This document shows, in pieces, positions 1 to 5,114 of a DNA stretch of 8,243 bases (position 1 is the stretch's first letter; every line of letters starts with the position of its first letter). The translations under genes were made by a program, and so were the position numbers. Under the pieces are notes generated by a model, which saw only the letters and a program-made list of their open reading frames with translations, was not told the origin of the DNA and did no database searches. Source of the stretch: Chloroflexota bacterium (lineage in GTDB: Bacteria; Chloroflexota; Anaerolineae; UBA7937); contig DMLA01000189.1 in the NCBI GenBank assembly GCA_003453555.1, positions 1 to 8,243 on the forward strand. The letters are read 5' to 3'.

Positions 1-416
1 TCGAGCATCTCCTCCGCCCTCTTCCAGGCCTCCGCTCTTTTAATCCCCTGATCATGGGTGGTGATGGTCTCCACGATGTGATCGCCGACCTTCTGCAGGG
101 GGTCGAGGCAGGTCATGGGATCCTGAAAGATCATAGAGATCCTGCTCCCCCTGATCCTCCTCATCTCTTCTTCGTCTTTCTTCAGCAGATCCTCGCCAGC
201 GAAAATAATATCTCCCCCCACAATCTTGCCCGGTGGAGGGACGAGTCTCAAGATGGAGAAACCTAGTGTGGATTTGCCGCACCCGGATTCCCCCACCAAC
301 CCTAAGGTCTCTCCCCTCCCCATCTCAAACCCCGCCCTGTCCACCGCCTTCACCACCCCAGCCCGGGTAGCGTAGTGAACTTCTAGATCCTCGATACGCA
401 AAAGAGTCTCGGCCAT
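1..416 (-). CDS. Peptide-type ABC importer ATP-binding subunit (DppD/OppD family), N-terminal part, truncated by window edge
   Basis: This is the cytoplasmic nucleotide-binding subunit that would power the importer encoded upstream. The 138 visible residues begin MAETLLRIEDLEVHY. They contain a Walker A motif GESGCGKST (residues 42-50) and the Q-loop FQDP (97-100) followed by MTCLDP, as is usual in DppD/OppD proteins. The signature motif, Walker B and C-terminal oligopeptide-binding region lie beyond position 1. The start is the ATG at 416-414, 5 nt after the stop of the DppC-like gene, so the two are almost certainly co-transcribed. The purine-rich GAGG lies only one base from the ATG, so translation may rely on coupling to the upstream gene. 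No closer in-frame start has better spacing. A second ATPase (DppF/OppF) commonly follows but cannot be seen here. The substrate cannot be told from this subunit. Confidence 0.93.
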   Translation of the reverse strand, partial: MAETLLRIEDLEVHYATRAGVVKAVDRAGFEMGRGETLGLVGESGCGKSTLGFSILRLVPPPGKIVGGDIIFAGEDLLKKDEEEMRRIRGSRISMIFQDPMTCLDPLQKVGDHIVETITTHDQGIKRAEAWKRAEEML

Positions 417-421
417 ACCTC

Positions 422-1312
422 TTATCTCTCCGTGAGGCGGGGGTTCAGGATCTCGTTCAAACCTTCACCTAACATACTAAACCCCAGAGCCACCAACGCT
501 ATCATCATCCCTGGGAAGGTGATAATCCACCAATAGCCTCCTGGTAGATAGGCTTTCCCCCGGCTAAGATCATACCCCCAGTCCGGCAGGGAGGGATCGA
601 TCCCTAGACCTAGGAAACTCAACCCGGCCTCGGTGAGGATGGCATCGGCGATATTAACCGAGAAGACGACCACCACCGAAGGGATGACATTGGGGAAGAC
701 ATATAGGCGTAGTATGGTAGTCGCCTTGGCCCCCAGGCTTCTTGCGGCTTCCACGTAGAGTTCCTCTTTCACCGATAGGACCTGCCCCCTCACCATCCTG
801 AAGTAGGTAGGGATATAGACCACAGCGATAGCCACAGACATATTGATCACCCCCGGGCCCAGCATCGCGGCCATGGCTATGGCCAAGATCAGTCCCGGGA
901 AGGAGTAGATACTATCCATGATGAGGGATAGCACCCTATCCATCTTCCCCCCCAGGAAGCCAGAGAGAAGGCCCAGGGGGATGCCAACTGCGGCCGAAAA
1001 GGCGGAAGCGAGGAGGGCAACGGCCATCACCACTCTGGCCCCATATATGATGCGGCTGAAGATATCCCGCCCTAAATTATCGGTCCCCATCAGGTGCTGC
1101 CTACTGGGGCTGGAGAAGGGGATGCCAACGCTTTTTTCGGGGTTGTAGGGAGCCATGCCGGGGTAGAAGGCCGAGAGAAGGCTGATAGTGATGATGGCAA
1201 AGACTATGAGGCCTCCCACCATGGTCATATACCCCTCAGCCCCGTACCATCTGGCGGCGCTCGTAAGGCGTCCTAAGATCCCTACCCTCTCCACGGCGAC
1301 TGCTCTATCCAT
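422..1312 (-). CDS. Peptide-type ABC importer permease, DppC/OppC family
   Basis: This 296-residue integral membrane protein is the second permease half of a DppABCD-type importer. The length is normal for the family. A first membrane segment lies at about residues 30-50. It is followed by the family hallmark GTDNLGRDIFSRIIYGAR (76-93), which precedes the core domain of further hydrophobic segments (about 94-120, 128-152, 157-175, 210-235 and 262-285). The EAA loop that docks on the ATPase is visible as EAARSLGAKATTILRLYVFP (188-207). The ATG start at 1312 has GAGG six bases upstream (GAGGTGGCAG then ATG). It lies 10 nt after the stop of the DppB-like gene and its own stop is 5 nt before the ATPase gene, so the three form a tight operon. 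Transport of peptides is the family default. Nickel, sugars or other solutes are also known for close relatives, so the substrate is left open. Confidence 0.95.
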   Translation of the reverse strand: MDRAVAVERVGILGRLTSAARWYGAEGYMTMVGGLIVFAIITISLLSAFYPGMAPYNPEKSVGIPFSSPSRQHLMGTDNLGRDIFSRIIYGARVVMAVALLASAFSAAVGIPLGLLSGFLGGKMDRVLSLIMDSIYSFPGLILAIAMAAMLGPGVINMSVAIAVVYIPTYFRMVRGQVLSVKEELYVEAARSLGAKATTILRLYVFPNVIPSVVVVFSVNIADAILTEAGLSFLGLGIDPSLPDWGYDLSRGKAYLPGGYWWIITFPGMMIALVALGFSMLGEGLNEILNPRLTER

Positions 1313-1322
1313 CTGCCACCTC

Positions 1323-2693
1323 TCAATATCGAATGCGGGGATCGACTTGAGCGTAGATTATATCCACTATCAGGCTAACCGCGGTCACCAGCAGGGCAAA
1401 GAATACCACTCCTCCCTGGATCGATGGGAAGTCACGATATGCGATCCTGTCCACCAGGAAGCGTCCCATCCCCGGCCAGGAGAAGGTGGTCTCAGTGAGG
1501 ACCGCTCCCGCCAAAAGCAGGGCGAATTGCAAACCTATCATGGTGAGGATGGGGATGAAGGCGTTCTTCAAAGCGTGTTTGTAGACCACAACCCTCTCCG
1601 GCAGCCCTCGGGCCCTGGCAGCGGTTATGAAATCTTGCTGGAGGACATCCAGCATGTTCCCTCTGGTCAGGCGGGTGAAGATGCCAGAGAGGTACAAACC
1701 AAGGGTGAGGGAGGGGAGGATGAGGTGCTTGATAGCGCTGATGAGGCTGGCTAGGTTGCCGGTCAATATGCTATCCAGCACGAAGAGTCCGCTGATGGTC
1801 TCAGGAGCCAGCCGGGTACCTGTCCGTCCATAGACGGGGAGCCAGCCTAAGCGGACCCCGAAGATCAACTGTAACATCAACCCCAACCAGAATACCGGCA
1901 AGGCATAAATGACGATGCTATAGATCCTGAAACCGTAGTCGGCCACGCTCCTTCTCCTCTGGGCCGCGTAGGCTCCGCTGAAGACCCCGATGAGCACGGT
2001 GATGATCATGGAGAAAATCGAGAGTTCCAGGGTGGCGGGGAATTTCGCCTTAAGGTCACCCATCACTGATCTGCCCCGCACGGGGGCGATAGAGGTGCCC
2101 AAATCGAGACGAAGCAAACTGAATAGGTAGTTAAAATATTGGGCATCGAAGATGTTCGTCCTTATCTTGAGTTCGGCTACGGGGGCCCAGCCCTCTATCT
2201 CCCTTCCGGGTATCTCTACTCGCACCCATCTTTGATCATCGATGGTGGTCTCCTCCAAGACCTTCACCCCGGCTGTGACCCGACGAAGCCAATCTAACCT
2301 CTGGGGGGAGATCAAACCTTCAAAGCCCCTACCCGAGGCGAGCCGTACCCAGTCGCCCTCGAGGGTAGTGACCCTGTCGGTGATGGATAACTTCTTGCCC
2401 TCCTCTAATATGAGCGCCGGAGCCTCATCGCTGCTAGGGCCATCACGCAAGACCACGCTTGAGGAAAGGGCCTCTGCCCAACTCCCTCGGAAGTTCAGGA
2501 AGAGAGGCTTATCTAACCCTAGGTTATGTCTTATCTCTTGGATATACTCTGGGGCCGATCCGGGCCGAATGGTAGCCCGTACCGGGTCACCGGGCATGAT
2601 CCTCAATATGACAAAGACTAGGGTGACTAAGACAAGGATCATCGGTATAGTTAAGGAGATGCGGGTTATTATGTAAGCACGTAAAGATGTCAC
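1323..2693 (-). CDS. Peptide-type ABC importer permease, DppB/OppB family, with an inserted SH3b-like extracytoplasmic region
   Basis: This is the first permease half of the importer. At 456 residues it is clearly longer than the usual 300-340. The N-terminus (TM1, about 11-33) and the following IMPGDPVRA to NLGLDKPLFL stretch (32-66) are typical of DppB. The remaining family core resumes at YFNYLFSLLRLDLGTS (186-201), with membrane segments after 220 and an EAA loop TAARARGLPERVVVYKHALK (357-376). About 115 residues (69-184) are extra. They contain two similar units, one with WVRLASGRGFEGLISP (115-130) and one with WVRVEIPGREIEGWAP (156-171), which resemble bacterial SH3 repeats. The start is taken as GTG at 2693-2691 because AAGGGG lies 8 nt upstream. 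The ATG at 2700 is out of frame. The gene lies 198 nt downstream of the binding-protein gene and 10 nt upstream of the DppC-like gene. Family assignment is firm; the domain name of the insert is an inference. Confidence 0.94.
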   Translation of the reverse strand: MTSLRAYIITRISLTIPMILVLVTLVFVILRIMPGDPVRATIRPGSAPEYIQEIRHNLGLDKPLFLNFRGSWAEALSSSVVLRDGPSSDEAPALILEEGKKLSITDRVTTLEGDWVRLASGRGFEGLISPQRLDWLRRVTAGVKVLEETTIDDQRWVRVEIPGREIEGWAPVAELKIRTNIFDAQYFNYLFSLLRLDLGTSIAPVRGRSVMGDLKAKFPATLELSIFSMIITVLIGVFSGAYAAQRRRSVADYGFRIYSIVIYALPVFWLGLMLQLIFGVRLGWLPVYGRTGTRLAPETISGLFVLDSILTGNLASLISAIKHLILPSLTLGLYLSGIFTRLTRGNMLDVLQQDFITAARARGLPERVVVYKHALKNAFIPILTMIGLQFALLLAGAVLTETTFSWPGMGRFLVDRIAYRDFPSIQGGVVFFALLVTAVSLIVDIIYAQVDPRIRY

Positions 2694-2837
2694 CTCTCAT
2701 ACCCCTTCTGCTGCAACCCGTAGGCGATATAGATCATGGCTAGATCTTGCAATAATACAAAAAGGATAACCCATCTTTAGAGACAACGCAACTTAATCGA
2801 AAGCCCCTCTATACCAACCCCACTATGAGGGCAGAGA

Positions 2838-2874
2838 AAGGGGTCTTGGCGGTTATGCTCCGCCAAAACCCCTT
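2838..2874 (-). terminator. Intercistronic stem-loop after the binding-protein gene (partial terminator or mRNA-stabilising hairpin)
   Basis: An inverted repeat pairs 2838-2852 with 2860-2874, giving 14 of 15 base pairs (only 2845/2867 mismatched) and a 7-nt loop. On the minus-strand transcript it begins 17 nt after the stop of the binding-protein gene and is followed by TTTCTCTGCC, a weak U-tract. A GC-rich hairpin here would either terminate part of the transcripts or protect the upstream message from 3' exonucleases. Both effects would give more binding protein than permease. The rest of the 198-nt gap (2694-2891) shows no gene and no convincing promoter. Confidence 0.75.
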
Positions 2875-2891
2875 CTGAGTTCACGACGGTG

Positions 2892-4424
2892 CTACTTGGA
2901 AAGCAAGAAGTAGGGGAAGAGCATGTAGGGAGCCAGCGTGACACCGGTGACATTCTTCTGGGTGACCACGTAGAGCGAGCCTTGGGTGAAGGGGATGGTC
3001 GGCATGTCCTCAGCGTAAAGCCTTTGGGAGGCCTCGTAGAGGCTCACTCGCTCCTCCATGTCGGTGGAGACGCGAGCCCTGTGCAAGAGATCATCCATCT
3101 CCGCGCTAGAGTAGAAGATCCCTATGTCATCGGCAGCGTCTGACTCGGCCCATGTCCACTGGTAGTTATCTGGGTCCAGGTAGTCGGGATACCAACCCAG
3201 GAGGAAGACGGGCATGATCCCTGGGCCTAAGTTGTCGATGTAGGTAGCCCACTCGGCGCTCTGGAGGCTGACCTGGATCATCCCGGTCTCCTCCAGGTGG
3301 CCCTTCAGCAGGGTAGCCACATCGGCCTCCGTATCCCCATAGTGGGTGGGAGTCCACCAGAGGTCCATGACCAGAGGGTTATCCTCACTGTATCCAGCCT
3401 CGGTCAGGAGTTCTCTGGCCTTCTCCAGGTCGCGCTCGGGGTAGGCATCAATGTGGCTCATCATCCCCATAGGAACCATGCTGTACAAGGGAGCGTGGGT
3501 CCCCAGGAAGACCGTCTCTGAGATGTCATCCCTGTCAATGGCGTAGGCTATGGCTTGTCTGACCAATTTGTTATCGAAGGGCGGGCTGGTGACGTTGATG
3601 CAGATGTACCGTATGTAGGCCCCTGGGCCCTCGATGATCTTGAGGTCCGGATTTGCCGCCAGGTCTATGTAGTCCGTGGGCAGCAGGGTCTTCCAGGCCA
3701 CATCTATCTCCCCATTCTCCAGGGCCAGCCTCATGGTGGTGGCATCGGCGAAATACTTCACGATGATGGAGGGCCACTTGGGTGGATCCCCATAGTAGTC
3801 GGGGTTGGCCTCCAACTCCAGCTCCACGTCCCTCTCCCAGCGGACGATCTTGTATGGGCCATGCCCACCACAGGTGCTGTCCTCGTCAAACTTATCCGCG
3901 GAGTAGCAGTTGGGGCTAATGGGAGCCCAGGGTGGGTTCACCATCACGTAGGGGATGAATCCCACGGGTTCCAGCAGCACGATCTTGAAGGTGAGATCGT
4001 CGATAACCTCCACGTGGTCAAGGAAGGAGGTCACCAACCAGTTTGGGTCGCCTTCTAGTCTCACCGAGCGGTCTATGGACCACTTAACGGCCTCAGAGTT
4101 CACGGGTGTGCCGTCGGGGAACTTCAGCCCCTCGCGCAGCTTGAAGGTATACTCCAGGCCGTCAGCGCTCACCTCGGGCAGGGCCTCAGCCAGTCCTGGC
4201 TTCAGTTCTGTGGTTCCTGGGTCATAGACGAGCAGGTTGTCCATAACGTTGTAGAAGATCTCCCAGGTGTGGAAGTCGTAGGACTGGGCCGGGTCAAGGA
4301 CGGTGACCTTGTCCGTGGTGCCGATGATCAGCGGCTCAGCAAGCGGTGGGGGCGCACAGGCCCCCAAGACGAAAGTCAGCACAACTAAGAAGCCAACCAG
4401 TGGCAGCCATCCTCTCTTAAACAT
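2892..4424 (-). CDS. ABC importer substrate-binding lipoprotein, family 5 (DppA/OppA-like, SBP_bac_5)
   Basis: This extracytoplasmic solute receptor captures the substrate and delivers it to the permease pair encoded downstream. The 510 residues are a normal family length. A signal peptide (K3, R4, hydrophobic 6-20) ends in the lipobox LGAC, so Cys23 is the predicted lipidated residue. A proline-rich linker (APPPLAEP) follows. Family hallmarks include LAEALPEVSADGLEYTFKLR (78-97) with REGLKFPDGTPV (97-108), GHGPYKIVRWERD (187-199) and LGWYPDYLDPDNY (409-421). Cys173 and Cys185 are close enough to form a disulfide in an otherwise Cys-poor protein. The ATG at 4424 has a strong AGGAGG six bases upstream. 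It is the promoter-proximal gene of the operon and is separated from the permeases by a stem-loop, consistent with higher expression. Ligand class (peptide, nickel complex, sugar or other) cannot be deduced. Confidence 0.95.
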   Translation of the reverse strand: MFKRGWLPLVGFLVVLTFVLGACAPPPLAEPLIIGTTDKVTVLDPAQSYDFHTWEIFYNVMDNLLVYDPGTTELKPGLAEALPEVSADGLEYTFKLREGLKFPDGTPVNSEAVKWSIDRSVRLEGDPNWLVTSFLDHVEVIDDLTFKIVLLEPVGFIPYVMVNPPWAPISPNCYSADKFDEDSTCGGHGPYKIVRWERDVELELEANPDYYGDPPKWPSIIVKYFADATTMRLALENGEIDVAWKTLLPTDYIDLAANPDLKIIEGPGAYIRYICINVTSPPFDNKLVRQAIAYAIDRDDISETVFLGTHAPLYSMVPMGMMSHIDAYPERDLEKARELLTEAGYSEDNPLVMDLWWTPTHYGDTEADVATLLKGHLEETGMIQVSLQSAEWATYIDNLGPGIMPVFLLGWYPDYLDPDNYQWTWAESDAADDIGIFYSSAEMDDLLHRARVSTDMEERVSLYEASQRLYAEDMPTIPFTQGSLYVVTQKNVTGVTLAPYMLFPYFLLSK

Positions 4425-4465
4425 CTTTTTCCTCCTTTTGATCTGATAACGTTCGACACCCTAAT

Positions 4466-4507
4466 AACGTCGATTCCACCACCTCCTTCTCCCCCTGACT
4501 CGACGTT
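4466..4507 (-). promoter_or_regulatory. Inverted repeat in the leader of the ABC importer operon
   Basis: AACGTCGA at 4466-4473 and its perfect reverse complement TCGACGTT at 4500-4507 are separated by 26 nt. A related half-site, AACGTTCGA, lies nearby at about 4448-4456. The repeat sits between the predicted start of the minus-strand transcript (near 4519) and the Shine-Dalgarno of the binding-protein gene. It could be a protein-binding operator or a leader hairpin with a large loop. No riboswitch family is recognised. The role is unproven. Confidence 0.4.
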
Positions 4508-4525
4508 GAATCTATTTTGATAAAA

Positions 4526-4554
4526 AGTTTAGCAGAGTATGGCAAACCTGTCAA
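4526..4554 (-). promoter_or_regulatory. Predicted sigma-70-type promoter of the ABC importer operon
   Basis: On the minus strand a perfect -35 box TTGACA (4554-4549) is followed after 17 nt by TAAACT (4531-4526), which matches 4 of 6 bases of the -10 consensus. Transcription would start near 4519 and leave a leader of about 95 nt before the binding-protein ATG at 4424. The surrounding DNA is locally AT-rich, unlike the flanking genes. Confidence 0.65.
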
Positions 4555-4632
4555 ACGGATGAAACACCACCTTCTTGTACTCTTACACAGAAACGGGCAA
4601 GAAAAGGTTCACTTTCGGGGTCAAGCCTCTAT

Positions 4633-4661
4633 TTGCATGAGGGGGTTATCTATGGTATAAT
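4633..4661 (+). promoter_or_regulatory. Predicted sigma-70-type promoter of rpsO-pnp
   Basis: TTGCAT (4633-4638) and a perfect TATAAT (4656-4661) are separated by an optimal 17-nt spacer. The start point would be near 4668, about 25 nt before the rpsO GTG. This excludes translation starts inside or just after the promoter (TTG at 4633, ATG at 4672) for the main transcript. Such a short leader leaves little room for the S15-binding pseudoknot known upstream of E. coli rpsO. Confidence 0.8.
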
Positions 4662-4681
4662 TTTAGATAATATGGGGTTTG

Positions 4682-4685
4682 GGAG
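4682..4685 (+). promoter_or_regulatory. Ribosome binding site of rpsO
   Basis: GGAG at 4682-4685 stands 7 nt before the GTG at 4693. It decides in favour of this start over the upstream in-frame TTG (4633) and ATG (4672), neither of which has a Shine-Dalgarno downstream of the predicted transcription start. Confidence 0.75.
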
Positions 4686-4692
4686 AGTAGAG

Positions 4693-4962
4693 GTGGGCCT
4701 TAGCAAGAGCGAGAAGGAATCGATCATCGAGCAGCATCACTTACACCCGAGGGATACCGGGTCGCCAGAGGTCCAGATAGCCCTCCTCACCACCAGGATC
4801 GACCAACTGGTGGAGCACCTCAAGGCGCATAAGCACGACGAGCACTCCCGCCGGGGGCTGATCAAGATGGTCGGGCGGCGGAGACGGCATCTCGATTACT
4901 TGAGCAAGACGGATCCAGGGCGGTATAAGGAGATCATAGCCCGCTTAGGCTTGCGAAGGTAG
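4693..4962 (+). CDS. rpsO: 30S ribosomal protein S15
   Basis: S15 is a primary binding protein of 16S rRNA in the platform of the small subunit. With the GTG start at 4693 the product has 89 residues, exactly the length of E. coli S15. It reads MGLSKSEKESIIEQHH followed by the family core DTGSPEVQIALLTTRIDQL, HSRRGLIKMVGRRRRHLDYL and the C-terminal IIARLGLRR. The conserved His/Asp/Ser-rich helix junction (HDEHSRRG), which contacts rRNA, is intact. A longer reading frame exists back to 4633 but would overlap the promoter and add non-conserved residues. The gene is first in an operon with pnp, 152 nt upstream of the pnp start. The rpsO-pnp pairing is widespread in bacteria. Confidence 0.97.
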   Translation: MGLSKSEKESIIEQHHLHPRDTGSPEVQIALLTTRIDQLVEHLKAHKHDEHSRRGLIKMVGRRRRHLDYLSKTDPGRYKEIIARLGLRR

Positions 4963-4976
4963 AAAGAGAGGTGAGG

Positions 4977-5005
4977 CTGAACCTGAAACAACCCTAGGGT
5001 ATTAT
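4977..5005 (+). promoter_or_regulatory. Possible second promoter for pnp
   Basis: CTGAAC (4977-4982; TGA core matches the -35 box) and TATTAT (5000-5005; 5 of 6 matches to TATAAT) are spaced by 17 nt. Initiation would fall near 5012, right at the base of the leader stem that begins at 5010. E. coli also has a separate pnp promoter after rpsO. The spacer holds a perfect 10-bp palindrome ACCCTAGGGT (4991-5000), a possible operator. The -35 box is weak, so this is tentative. Confidence 0.35.
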
Positions 5006-5009
5006 TCAA

Positions 5010-5105
5010 GGTCAGGCTCGGAAGGCCAGGAATTGGGGAGTGGGTCTCACTCCGGTGGGGTTCAGTCCCCAGTCCTTGACCTCCAAGCCTGGCCAGACTT
5101 GGAGG
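5010..5105 (+). promoter_or_regulatory. pnp leader RNA structure with Shine-Dalgarno sequestering alternative
   Basis: The segment 5010-5038 pairs with 5067-5094 in an imperfect stem of about 24 base pairs with a few mismatches and bulges (for example 5010-5018 with 5086-5094, and 5035-5038 with 5067-5070). The apical part can instead form two small hairpins, 5037-5042 with 5048-5053 and 5056-5060 with 5067-5071, giving a three-way junction. Within the 3' arm, CCTCCAAG (5080-5087) is a perfect 8-nt complement of CTTGGAGG (5098-5105), which contains the pnp ribosome binding site. The two pairings exclude each other. In E. coli, RNase III and PNPase process a leader duplex to repress pnp, and this layout suits a similar mechanism. 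Pairings are read directly; the function is inferred. Confidence 0.65.
5101..5105 (+). promoter_or_regulatory. Ribosome binding site of pnp
   Basis: GGAGG at 5101-5105 lies 9 nt before the GTG at 5115. It fixes that codon as the start in place of the in-frame GTG at 5040, which lies in the leader stem-loop and has no conserved coding sequence after it. It is also the part covered by the alternative pairing with 5080-5087. Confidence 0.8.
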
Positions 5106-5114
5106 AAAGGAAAA

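Noticed and set aside
1188..1754. 188-codon open frame on the plus strand inside the permease genes
   Set aside because: It spans the junction of two well-supported minus-strand permease genes. Its translation has no recognisable domain, and it is an antisense shadow of GC-rich coding sequence.
2694..2837. Internal promoter for the permease genes (TATTAT on the minus strand near 2750)
   Set aside because: No acceptable -35 box lies 16-18 nt upstream of it (CTAAAG at 17 nt; TTGTCT is 23 nt away).
3555..4058. 167-codon open frame on the plus strand inside the binding-protein gene
   Set aside because: It is antisense to a clear family 5 binding protein, and its composition (His/Gly/Val-rich) is typical of a reverse-frame shadow.
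4633..4692. N-terminal extension of rpsO from the TTG at 4633 or the ATG at 4672
   Set aside because: It overlaps the TTGCAT-17-TATAAT promoter and lacks a ribosome binding site. The GTG at 4693 gives the exact 89-residue family length with GGAG 7 nt upstream.
5056..5071. T-arm-like hairpin (TGGGG, TTCAGT, CCCCA), suggesting a tRNA
   Set aside because: The loop has 6 rather than 7 nt. No acceptor stem, D-arm or anticodon arm can be fitted around it, so it is better explained as part of the pnp leader structure.
5040..5114. 25-residue N-terminal extension of PNPase from the GTG at 5040
   Set aside because: The extension falls in the leader stem-loop and does not resemble PNPase. The GTG at 5115 is preceded by GGAGG and starts the conserved N-terminus.
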